In this document: positions 10,399 through 19,722 of the stretch, one piece after another
Numbering within the stretch: the first letter of the stretch is position 1
Layout of the letters: every line of letters begins with the position of its first letter
Source of the DNA: Sordariomycetes sp. S80-01Y
Lineage: Eukaryota; Ascomycota; Sordariomycetes
Reading direction: 5' to 3'
DNA length: 64,000 bases
NCBI GenBank assembly: GCA_037042185.1
Contig: JAXQJY010000023.1
Coordinates: 744,001-808,000, forward strand
Position numbers and translations under genes: made by a program
Notes under the pieces: model-generated
Told to the model about the DNA's origin: nothing
The model's database searches: none
Seen by the model: the letters and a program-made list of their open reading frames with translations, nothing else

Positions 10399-12780
10399 AG
10401 TGTTCAGTCAGTCGTAGGCCGTGGCGTGTAGAGTCGTACGGTTGTCGACTGGGTAGGCTGTAGTTTGCGAGTTCTCAAATATCGATCAACTCTGGTTTGC
10501 GATGATGTAGGACTTGAATGTGGGGAGGGAGGGACCAGGTGTACTCGTAAGCAGGGGTCGTTGTGGTTCGACGCCGAGGAGTCACAGTCAGACGCGAGCG
10601 CTTGGCCTCTTGGGTGGCCAAGTCTCTTTTCGGAGGGGTGGTGCCGGATATACGAATAGCTGGCGACGTATTCGCCGTTTTCTCGGGTTTTAATGACAGT
10701 CGTATTCGATGACAGAGAGACGCAGATCAGTGAAGAGATTTCGCGCCAGATATACCTGGGCGGACGCCAGAGGAGGCTCTGCTGGAACACCCACTGGCAA
10801 CGGACGTGCGGAGGAGTCAGGTCGACCCAAGCAACCAAGTTGCCCCGTGAGTGCCATGAGCGCTGCCATTGGGATCAGTTTGGGCTGCCACTGGGCGACC
10901 CTTTCCAGACCCGGTGCTGCATGAGGTGGCGCAAACATGAAGGAGGTGCGGTACGTCGCGGTACGTTGCGGCGCCCTGGACGAGTCGCGTCTCGCAGCGT
11001 CGCAGGTGGCTGTTGGTGATCTCAGGCTGTCGTGCCTCTGCCTCTGATGGTTCGTCCGTCTTGCGTCTGCCTGCATCCCCTGCTAGCGAGGGGCCTCTAG
11101 TGCCTCCAGGGCGTCTGGGGCCTCTCCAGGGTTGAGCGCCAAGCCAGGGCGTTCGTGGAGGGGCACAGTGACATCATCATTGGCTGCTCTCCCGCGGTAC
11201 GTACCTTCAGCCCTGAAAGTGAAGCTTCTGTTCCGCCAAACACACGGCGCTCCGCCGCCTCCCCACGCCGTCAACAGATATATCGACTTTTGCCTGCAGC
11301 CCGATCCCTAGGGATCATCATTTGGGGTTGCACTTTGCTGTGCGATTACGGACTGGCTGGCTCTAGGCATCTTGATCCCCTCTGCCGATGGCGGGATCCC
11401 CTTCGATTAGCAGGCAAACACGAGCAGATGCGACCGAATTTTCTCTTACAGGTCATCTAGACGTCCTGGGAACCCACCATCGGAGCCCGCCGCGGGGCTG
11501 TAAATGACATGCCCAAGGTCGAGCCCAGCCCAGCACATGCAGGTCATCACGACGCAGCGCCACACGCACTGGACGCTCCACTGCCGCCTAGAGCCTCGAT
11601 CTCGTGCACGCCGGGGGGAAAGCCTTCGAGAAAGCCTGCGGGTATTGGTGTGCCGCCTGTCCAGAACTAGAGTTAGATACAAGAGAACAGAACTTGCGGA
11701 GGAGAGATCATATTCATTGATACCAAAGGGATTCTGGTCTTATTTCTAGGCTAGAGTTTCCCGCTTCATCAAATGGGCGCTGAGCTATTGCCCAGTGGCT
11801 TTTCTGATGTCATGTTTGAATGACTGCTACCCTGGACAACAAGCTTCACCCGTGTTCTTTCATGATAGCGCAGCGCTTGGGTCGTTCAAGGCGCCTTGGA
11901 TGCTTCTCTAGGTTGCCGACACGGAGAGTTGGATATGTCCGATGGCTTGTTGGGGGAGCTGCTTGCAAAGATGGTGTTCAGCCCGTTGCCTCTGCGAACC
12001 ATTCTCACAAACACGCGTCTCAATGACTGGGTTCCCGCAGCCCTACGGCCTTTGGGGTTACTCCAATCTGCCCCGGTTGGTCTGTTCGTGAGACTACCCA
12101 AACTGCACTTTCAATTACGCACCTCCAGTCCTATTACAATGACAAACCAAGCGATGTCGTCTCCATCGTCCGTCATGGCGCGATGCTGAGTGATGGGCTC
12201 TTCCGGGAACGGACTTACACGGGCCTCACGCGACACGACGTGATCCACTTCTTTGCCCCCGAAGTCTTGGATGGGACTTTCACAATCCCGTGACTGTTTG
12301 AGTGAGCAATGACGAAGTGCACAAGAATCCCACTGCAATGCCGAGGATTGCCGAAACCGGTCATTGGCATTCGGGACCCTGAGCGGCCCCCCCAGGCGCG
12401 GGAAGACGTCGCGTCTGATTCAGCTTTTGTTGACCTCGTCCGTGTAGCTTCAACACCCAACACCAGGCAGAGCCAGTGCTCATCAAGAGAACAGCAACCC
12501 ATCCAGACACTTACCGGGGCGTGTCTTCATAGCGTGTACCTGGATTGACTACCCCTTACGGACATCTACGTAATTGTGTCGCTAGACCCCTTTGGACTGG
12601 CTCCGGAGCTTATGCTACGGGTCCCAATTCCAGTCTCATCATGTCGTCATTGTCACTGAGAGTGAACCTGCATTGTCCCTGGCAGGAGCTGCAAGCAAAA
12701 AGGTAGCAGAAAAGCCAATTGTCACCTCTCTTCATCTTCACCCTCACCCTTCACCTCCTTACCATTCTCACATCCACAAA
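10399..12780. other. 2.4 kb intergenic region, no supported gene
   Basis: Contains the promoters of two divergent genes: the arginine-rich protein to the left and the mitochondrial helical protein to the right. The short frames inside overlap on both strands, lack conserved motifs and show no splice-linked continuation. CT-rich sequence just before 12781 (about 12720-12760) looks like a fungal leader. Confidence 0.5.
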
Positions 12781-14001
12781 ATGCTCGCCTCTCGCCAAGC
12801 TGGGCGCGCCGCCCTGCGCCAGACAACCCGCTCCCCCCGTCTGAGCAACCCTCGCAACATCCGCTTCCAGTCGACCACCTCTTCAACCTCAAGCACCACG
12901 ACAAACCTCGCTACCGGCATCGGTGGCGGTCTTCTCGGCGCCGCGCTGTTCGCATGGGCGTCTTCCTACACGCCCACCGGTCGCGCCGCCTCCAAGGTCA
13001 ACTCGGCCTTGACCGAAGCAACCAAGAAATACAACGAGGCCACCAAGACACTGCAGCAGAAGACGCCCAATGCCGACGAGGCCGTCAGCAGCATCAAGCA
13101 GTTCGCGTACTCGTACGTGGGCTGGATCCCCGGTGGCCGCCAGTGGGTCGACAAGGCGTTTGAGGATTGGGAGGCTATCCGCAAGGAGCACAAGGAGGAA
13201 GCCGATGAGATTGTCAATGATGCATACAAGAAGTTTCAAGACCTGTCAAAGTCAGGGCTCAGTCTCGAGACGGCGTCCAAGGCTTATGAGGTTCTGGCCG
13301 ATCTGTCAAAGAAGGTCGCCGAGCTGTCTGGCGACGCTATCGGCACTATTGTCGACAACCACCCGCAGCTGAAGGAGAAATTCGGTGGAAACATCGAGCA
13401 GCTCAAGTCTATGGGCGAAAAGTACGGTCCCGAAGCGAAGAAACAAGTCGACGAGACCTGGAAGGAAGTCCGCAACGTGCTCGGCGGCGGCCTCAGCGCC
13501 GCCAACCTTGACAAGATCCGTAAGCTCATCGAGGAAAAGGTTCAACAGATCCAGAAGCTGGGCGACCAGGCCTGGCAGAAGGGATACGAGGAGCTCAAGC
13601 CCCAGCTCGAGAAGAACCCCAAGATCAAGGAGCTCGTCGAGAACAACGCCGATGCGCTCAAGCAGGGTAACGTGACGGAGCTGTTCGACAAGGCCAAGTC
13701 GGCGGTCCAGTCGGGTGATTTCGGCGATCTTCAGGAGTACGTCAACAAAACGGTGGAGAAGGCCAAGAGCAAGGGCTCCGACGCGGCGAGCCAGTTCGGG
13801 CTGGACAAGTACCTCAACATGGTGCCGCAGGGAGGCGAGGTCTGGTCGAAGCTGCAGGAGATCGGCCAGGTCGCTGAGAAGCACGGAGACAAGGGCAAGT
13901 CGTTGCTCAAGGAGACGGTGGAGGAGATCAAGCAAGTGCTGGAGAAGAAGGGCAAGCAGGCTGGGGACATTGCCGAGGAGGCCAAGAAGGACGTTAAATA
14001 G
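12781..14001 (+). CDS. Mitochondrial helical (LEA/apolipoprotein-like) protein, uncharacterised
   Basis: 406 residues from the ATG at 12781, which follows a CT-rich leader and a CACAAA context. The same frame opens upstream, but that part is not protein-like. The first 40 residues are rich in Arg, Ser and Gln without acidic residues, a classical mitochondrial presequence. A glycine-rich membrane segment follows near 41-55 (GIGGGLLGAALFAWASS). The rest is nearly all amphipathic helix, rich in Lys, Glu, Ala and Gln, with repeating KxxEEVxxIKxxL-type units. This resembles LEA, apolipoprotein or MICOS-like coiled helices. Probably an inner-membrane-anchored protein with a long helical domain. I recognise no named family. 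A structural or stress-protection role is inference. Confidence 0.8.
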   Translation: MLASRQAGRAALRQTTRSPRLSNPRNIRFQSTTSSTSSTTTNLATGIGGGLLGAALFAWASSYTPTGRAASKVNSALTEATKKYNEATKTLQQKTPNADEAVSSIKQFAYSYVGWIPGGRQWVDKAFEDWEAIRKEHKEEADEIVNDAYKKFQDLSKSGLSLETASKAYEVLADLSKKVAELSGDAIGTIVDNHPQLKEKFGGNIEQLKSMGEKYGPEAKKQVDETWKEVRNVLGGGLSAANLDKIRKLIEEKVQQIQKLGDQAWQKGYEELKPQLEKNPKIKELVENNADALKQGNVTELFDKAKSAVQSGDFGDLQEYVNKTVEKAKSKGSDAASQFGLDKYLNMVPQGGEVWSKLQEIGQVAEKHGDKGKSLLKETVEEIKQVLEKKGKQAGDIAEEAKKDVK

Positions 14002-14188
14002 ATGTAGCGAAGCTCAGTGATCCATGCTGATCATATCCTAATAGTACTCGTCCACTGCATTGATGAACCCCGTCCTCCAATATCCATGATGGCTTGTGAG
14101 ATAATCTTGCTTTCTAATAGAAATCTCCGATCTACAAAGTATATCCTAGTTCTAGCTTGACAAGGTTATTATGTACAACGCCTCGTCA

Positions 14189-16774
14189 TCACATCATCAA
14201 CTGCACCCTCAATCGCTCCCACCAGTTCTTCTCTCTGGCCTCATCCGTCCCCTTCCACGGAGCCCTCACATCCACGCCCCATCTCTTCCTCGGGACCCTC
14301 CTCTTCTCCAGCACCGGCAAGCTCTGCGTGGTCGGCCACGCGAACTTCTTGTCCTTGACCAGCCTGCCCCTCTTGTCCCTGTACGCCACGCCGTCCCTGT
14401 TGTGCTTCTTCCAGCGCACGCCCTTCTCGTCCACGGCGGACTCCTTGACCATGGCCGACGCCAGCCCCGAGGGGATGGTGTGGCGGATGTAGGTCTCGGT
14501 GTGCGTGAAGTTGGTGTTGGAGTGCTGGGGGTCGACGATATTGACGTAACCGGTCGAGATGCGGTAGCGGATGCCGGATTGGAAGAAGGGCGCAAACTCG
14601 TGGAGGAGAGCGGGGATGAACTGGGTCATTGTCGCGTCGTCCCTGGACTTCTGGTCGTGACTTGCTTCGCGCAGCATGTCGTCAAACCACGTGCAGATTC
14701 TGTTGCGGACATAATCCTTTTTCGTCTCTGCGGCTTGACGTCGCCTGACAGCCAGAGACACAGTCGTAGAGTCGCGTTGGGCAGGATCGAGTGTGGCGTC
14801 CTTGAGGAGAACCTCGTCGAAGAGGGTGGCAGTGTGTTCTTCGTGGAGGCCTTCAAGGTAAGGAATAGCTGAGGTGCGGATGACTTCGGCTGCTCGTTGG
14901 AACTGATGGTTGATGATGAGGGCTTTGATGTAGATGTCCAGACTCTCGAAGGATGGATTGTAGTTGTACGGCGGGGAAGTCATGATCTCCCAGATCTTGT
15001 TCACATGATCTATGTCGATGCGTGTGTTGTCTGCATCTTCGTAGATCCGCCGCAGCTTTTGGTTCGTCTTGGATGCTGCTGTGAACGACCAGCTCAAAAG
15101 GTTCGACCAGACATTGAAGGGGATCCTGAGCGCGTACGTCCGAGCGAAATGGTCGACGAGCTGCAGAGCGAGGGAGATTTGCGACATAGACCCAAATGCG
15201 TCCACAATGGCTTCGAGAAGACGGAAAGTAGGTTTCTGGATGCTGTCCTTGTGGAAGGCCTTTCCTCCCATGACCTTTCCGTATTTGGCGCTGACTTCGA
15301 CCCAGTAGTACGGTCTCAAAATCAGACTGAGAATGGCGCGGGTGTCATTGGCACGAGCGAACCCCCGAATAAAGAGACAGATGAGCTCCTCATCAACCAC
15401 GTTGGGGCGGGTGATGCTCTTGACGTAGCCGCGCCAGAAGCTCTGCTTGGGATCTCGCGGCGATCCGTTGATACGGCGAAAGAACCGCTCGATGATCTTG
15501 TTCCTCGCACGTCGTCGTCTGTATAACTTGCGGGCATCCGGCTTGAATTCTGGAACTCGGCTGCCGCTACCCCAGATACCAAATTTCACTCTTCGGAGAC
15601 GCTTCACCCTCCTGCTCCAGAGGTTGGGACCTTTCGTCCATTTCGCACGACGGCGCGCCATCTTGCGCACCTTTCCACGAAACATGCGACCGAAATTCTG
15701 CTTGTAGGCCTTCAGATGAGCTTCCTTTCTTTTCCTCGAGAAATAGAAATACATGTCTGTCGTAGACTGGGCTTTTCTGCTAAGGAGCTGGCGCGAGTCG
15801 ACGAAGTAGCCTCCCGGGCGGAGCTGACGATTCCAGACGAATCGCGAAAAGAGAGCTTCGGAGAATCGAATTTGGTCCATCTTTTGGATCATATCGTGTC
15901 GACCATCCAGCTTGTCCTGGTGAGACACCAAGTCGCGAGGATTGTATGCGCCTCGTGCACGGTCGTACTGGTAGTACGTCGGATGCAAGAGGAAGCGTGC
16001 TCTGAGAAATTCTTTCCACGTCCTGGCGTTCCTTTCCTGTCGTATGCCTGCTTTGACCATTGCGCCGTATATCTTGGTCGCGAAAAGGTAGTCCTGCGCA
16101 GCGCCAGCGCAGCGAAGGAAGACGACGAAGTCCTCGTTGAGGAGGACGCGTGCACCCAGACACAGGTACATGATCGTCGCCATGCCTTCGAGGACCAGCT
16201 CATGGTGGCTCCGAACTCCATGGTCGTTCGTGAGCTTGTGCAGGTCGGTGTATTGGAGAGTTCCTTGGGTCAATCGCAGACCATGGGCGAGGTCTAGCTC
16301 GGGATGCTCAATGGGGTCCATGTTGCGTATGATCTCCGACAGTACGGGTGCTGGCAGTTCTCGGAGCTGCTTGAGCACGAACATGTGGTCTTTATGGTCT
16401 TCATTGGCGAGCACCCCGGTCCACTCGAGGAACGACCTTGCCGTGAGACTAGCATCCTCTTGTCTGATGCCCAGCAGCAAGTTATCGAGGTACGTGGGCG
16501 TGGCTTGGAGTAATGGTGGCCGCCGGGCGGTTGGTTGGGCATGCCGCGGTCGAGAATTACTAGGCGCCTCTGGCCAAGGCAGGTCACCCAGAGCCTTGCG
16601 CACGTCTGAAGCAGTGAGATCGCGAGTCTCGGTCGACGTGGAATAGCGCCGCTCCACTGCCCCAGATCTGATCCATCGTGTTCTTATCGGCGGGTCCTTG
16701 CGGGCGGGTCTGAGCGGGGAGCGCCGCCAAAGGCACGATATCGACAGAGACCGCGAGGGTCCTCGAGGCGTCAT
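14189..16774 (-). CDS. ATP13/AEP2-like mitochondrial ATPase expression protein
   Basis: Uninterrupted frame of 861 residues from an ATG at 16774. The N-terminus is Arg/Ser-rich without acidic residues (mitochondrial presequence). Helical repeat pairs follow, of the PPR/TPR-like kind seen in fungal organelle gene-expression factors. A very basic central block lies near 370-480 (for example KVRKMARRRAKW). The overall pattern matches the fungal mitochondrial ATPase expression family (Atp13/Aep2), which in yeast supports translation of the mitochondrial ATP9 mRNA. I assign it from general resemblance, not from a catalytic motif. The C-terminus (KKHNRDGVAYRDKRGRLV region) resembles ribosome-associated tails. 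The alternative is another mitochondrial translation activator or mitoribosome-assembly PPR protein. Confidence 0.65.
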   Translation of the reverse strand: MTPRGPSRSLSISCLWRRSPLRPARKDPPIRTRWIRSGAVERRYSTSTETRDLTASDVRKALGDLPWPEAPSNSRPRHAQPTARRPPLLQATPTYLDNLLLGIRQEDASLTARSFLEWTGVLANEDHKDHMFVLKQLRELPAPVLSEIIRNMDPIEHPELDLAHGLRLTQGTLQYTDLHKLTNDHGVRSHHELVLEGMATIMYLCLGARVLLNEDFVVFLRCAGAAQDYLFATKIYGAMVKAGIRQERNARTWKEFLRARFLLHPTYYQYDRARGAYNPRDLVSHQDKLDGRHDMIQKMDQIRFSEALFSRFVWNRQLRPGGYFVDSRQLLSRKAQSTTDMYFYFSRKRKEAHLKAYKQNFGRMFRGKVRKMARRRAKWTKGPNLWSRRVKRLRRVKFGIWGSGSRVPEFKPDARKLYRRRRARNKIIERFFRRINGSPRDPKQSFWRGYVKSITRPNVVDEELICLFIRGFARANDTRAILSLILRPYYWVEVSAKYGKVMGGKAFHKDSIQKPTFRLLEAIVDAFGSMSQISLALQLVDHFARTYALRIPFNVWSNLLSWSFTAASKTNQKLRRIYEDADNTRIDIDHVNKIWEIMTSPPYNYNPSFESLDIYIKALIINHQFQRAAEVIRTSAIPYLEGLHEEHTATLFDEVLLKDATLDPAQRDSTTVSLAVRRRQAAETKKDYVRNRICTWFDDMLREASHDQKSRDDATMTQFIPALLHEFAPFFQSGIRYRISTGYVNIVDPQHSNTNFTHTETYIRHTIPSGLASAMVKESAVDEKGVRWKKHNRDGVAYRDKRGRLVKDKKFAWPTTQSLPVLEKRRVPRKRWGVDVRAPWKGTDEAREKNWWERLRVQLMM

Positions 16775-17101
16775 GATTGAGGGTGGAACATGTGTCGCAA
16801 AGGCGGCGGCGCGTCGCAGGAGGCCGCTCAGGGGTCAATGGGAAGCTCGTAGGGGAGAGGGATGGCGCGGTCGCAGCAGCGCGATGCTCTGTGCAGAGGT
16901 TGGGGTAAGAATATGGGGTAAACACCGCATTGATGCATAGCCTCTACTCCTGACTCTTGCATACACCTATCCAACAACACACTCTTGACTGAGCAAACAA
17001 CCATCGATTCCTGAGCTAGGCATAGAATGAAAAGCACAAAGATATATCCAGTGGAAAGAGCAAAAATGAAACGAGTCGATATACAAAAACCAAAGAAAAC
17101 C
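16775..17101. other. Intergenic region upstream of the mitochondrial factor
   Basis: About 330 bases between the ATG of the ATP13-like gene and the tRNA terminator. It should hold the promoter of the minus-strand gene. No gene or clear motif seen. Confidence 0.4.
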
Positions 17102-17106
17102 AAAAA
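17102..17106 (-). terminator. Pol III T-run terminator of the tRNA gene
   Basis: Five consecutive T residues on the minus strand begin four bases after the tRNA 3' end, as expected for RNA polymerase III termination. Further T-rich sequence follows. Confidence 0.7.
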
Positions 17107-17110
17107 GGTT

Positions 17111-17192
17111 ACTCCACGGCGAGGGTCGAACTCGCAACCTTTTGATGTCTGATTCATAGAAGTCAAACGCGCTGCCATTGCGCCACGCGGAG
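17111..17192 (-). tRNA. tRNA-Arg(UCU) with a 10-nt intron
   Basis: Read on the minus strand, a 7-bp acceptor stem (CTCCGCG with CGTGGAG, one G-U pair), a D-arm containing GGCGCAATGGCAGCGC, an anticodon stem TTTGA/TCAAA and a T-arm with GTTCGACCC fold into a cloverleaf. The anticodon TCT is at 17158-17160 in loop CTTCTA+A. Ten bases (17147-17156) are inserted one base 3' of the anticodon, the canonical position of nuclear tRNA introns. Without them the tRNA is 72 nt. The sequence closely resembles yeast tRNA-Arg(UCU). Internal A and B boxes are present. The base at the discriminator position would be U, which is unusual. Confidence 0.9.
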
Positions 17193-18461
17193 GTGTGCAT
17201 TTCCAGTCACAATTCTGTACTATGTACACATCAATGACGAACCAGCATCATCGCGCCGCCATTGAGGCGGCCTCATGTCCGTACAATACATACAATGATG
17301 GCCGACATTGTATTCCATATGTCGGCTACCAAATCCTTGGAAGATATGCTCCCTACCGACTCATGGTGTCTCGTGCTACCATGTCACCGGTCAGCCCATT
17401 GGTTCAAGAACCTGAATGTAGAGCGTCTGTACACGGTCGGTCGCGATGATCTTGTTGAAGCCTGTCGACCCTCCAATGTAGGTGGGAATAAGGGAATATT
17501 TGTGAATCAAATGGAACACAACCATCGTCTACCTCTTCCACCGTGTGGACCATCGGACTCGAATTGCGCTTCGGAATACGAACCTAGGCAACTGTTTGTT
17601 TCAAAATCTCGGTCCAATACAGAGGGATCCTGGGGCTCTCAACGGCCTCTTGATCTAGTGAATGGAAAATGTAGTTGGTAAACGCGACGTACATGGACCA
17701 CCGAAAAGCAGCACACACTGGGGGCAACTTACCAACAAGTTCAAAAAGAGATACAGATTCAGACAGCGGCAGCTCAGCCAGCAGGAGCACCCCTGGAAAA
17801 ATTTGATACTCTCCAACGCTGAAATCATAGTGAGCGAGGGGCTGCAAATACCCGGCCGAGAGTGTCCTATGCCTGTACCGCAAAGAAGCGACGCCAGCGA
17901 TGAGGGCACTCAGCACCCCAACATGGATACTTTCAATGCAGCTGCTTGAGATGAGAATGCGACCGGTGCTCTAGCCTTTAGACACTGGTACAAGGACTCT
18001 CTTTCGACGGATGCGTAGACTTATGTGTATGATCAAACATGGGCTCTTTGTTTCATGCCAAATCTCTACTAGCTGACGTTCTGGTTCTGACGCATTGTTT
18101 GACTTGAGGTCTAATACGTAGTCCCTGCCCACAGCGAACGGACTTGACACCCGCGCGTCGGCCACAGGAGCCTGATTCGATTGAACTCACCTTGAAACCA
18201 TGCTCGAGAGGTCACATTGCTGTGAAATAGTCGAGCTGTTTGGTAAAGTAAATCTGATTTAAGGAGCCAGTTTCAGTGCCTTCTTGCCAGTGGTGGGCAT
18301 CGTGTGAAGGGCCGTGGTTTTGCCGCGATGTGGATCCCTGGGCCATTTTCTCAGCGCGCTCACAACCTCGACGCCTCACTCATCACGACATTGCAAAGCG
18401 ACCTCTCTCACCCACCACCTATCCCGAGTCGTTGGTTTCATACCAGTCTCACATCACCGAG
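17193..18461. other. Intergenic region between tRNA-Arg and LSM3, no supported gene
   Basis: 1.27 kb. Several overlapping frames of 60-140 codons occur on both strands, but none shows a family signature, sensible start context or splice-linked partner. The last 150 bases should be the LSM3 promoter and leader. Confidence 0.45.
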
Positions 18462-18915
18462 ATGGCAGACGCCGCCGACGAGACCAGCCACGTCTCCGAG
18501 CCCCTCGACCTTGTCCGACTGCTGCTCAACGAAGTTGTTTTTGTGAAGTTGAGAGGCGACAGGGAGCTCAAGGGGAAGCTACACGTGAGTCGGACAAGCT
18601 GAAAGACCACATTCAATGATGTTGACGCGGTTCAGGCCTACGACAGCCATTGTAACTTGGTGTTGGGAGAGGTTGAGGAGACGATCTACACAGTGGAGGA
18701 TGAGGACGATGACGAGGACGTCAAGGTGAGAATCTGCGACACTTTATAACTATCTAGAGGGTAGCATTGCTAATCAAATGCGCCATAGACTGTCAGCCGG
18801 AAGTCCGAGATGCTGTTCGTTCGAGGTCCGTCATCACAAAGTACTCTGTCAATCAGCTGCTGACCCCATCACAGGTGACAGTGTAGTATTGATATCACCA
18901 CAAGTGCCTCTTTGA
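18462..18915 (+). CDS. LSM3: LSm3, U6 snRNA-associated Sm-like protein
   Basis: Four exons: 18462-18584, 18636-18725, 18789-18825 and 18875-18915, giving 96 residues. Introns start GTGAGT, GTGAGA and GTCCGT and end in AG; the phases fit. The protein has the Sm1 motif ([20 protein letters not shown]) and the Sm2 motif ([15 protein letters not shown]). An acidic VEDEDDDED loop lies between them, as in other LSm3 proteins. LSm3 is a subunit of the LSm1-7 ring (cytoplasmic mRNA decapping) and the LSm2-8 ring (U6 snRNA stability and splicing). The small exons hide the gene from simple frame scans. Identity is strong from both Sm motifs. Confidence 0.92.
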
Positions 18916-19722
18916 AGGCTTGTTTTATAGAAGCCGGAGAAAAGCAAAGGAATAGGAAGACAAGGCAACTTGCCCGAATACCAAATCGAGGCCCGTTAGC
19001 CGCCACATCAGAAGCCCGAGACGACGTTCCGCGCACGCATCATCGCAAGTATCCGGCAATGCAGCACGCATGGATGACTTAAGACTTATCGAAAGGACAA
19101 TTGTGATATGAACACAGATTTTGAGGGAAGGTCTAGTCTGTAATGGCCTGTGCAGGTTATTGATCGGCCTGTTCAACTGTGGTTAGGTAGGCGATGGGCG
19201 ACGGTAGGGCTTCACCTTCGCTACGGCGAGTCTACTGGAGTCTAATGAGGTACTCAAAGACCACTCAGCCTCGGCCTTCTCAGTATCCAAATGTCGCCTT
19301 CCGTGAGATTTAGCTGAACTGAGCGTGGCCGTCTTGAATTGCGCAAGGGCATAGACTCCGATTACGCCATATTATGCCTCTAGACGATCCTCTTCCCCGC
19401 TGGTCAGTGCACTGGCTATCCGAATCCCCTCCCGCCTTGGCGCTCTTATCGATACCGTCGCGGCGATGACGGCCAAGCCCCACTATCCTCGCCGCGGACT
19501 CATCCTATCGTCACGTCTATGACTCTTGACTTCTTCCCATCCAACTCTTCTGGATTAACAATTCGAGTCAGCCGGCAACTCGAGGCGCAGCTTCTTCAGA
19601 AATTCTTATATATAAACATTTTCCTTGCCCAGTGTGACCTCGCAGCTGTGCAACCAAATGATCATACGAATACCCTAAGACCACGTCGCGAAAGGTGACG
19701 ACAGCGATATCCGCATACGAAG
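18916..19722. other. Intergenic region upstream of the GTPBP1-like gene
   Basis: About 800 bases with no supported gene. It should contain the 3' end of LSM3 and the promoter of the GTPase. It may also hold an unrecognised 5' exon, because the start of the next gene is unresolved. Confidence 0.4.

Noticed and set aside
17262-17916. Two overlapping frames of 110-139 codons on opposite strands between tRNA-Arg and LSM3
   Set aside because: Neither has a conserved motif, a sensible start context or exon continuation; likely chance.
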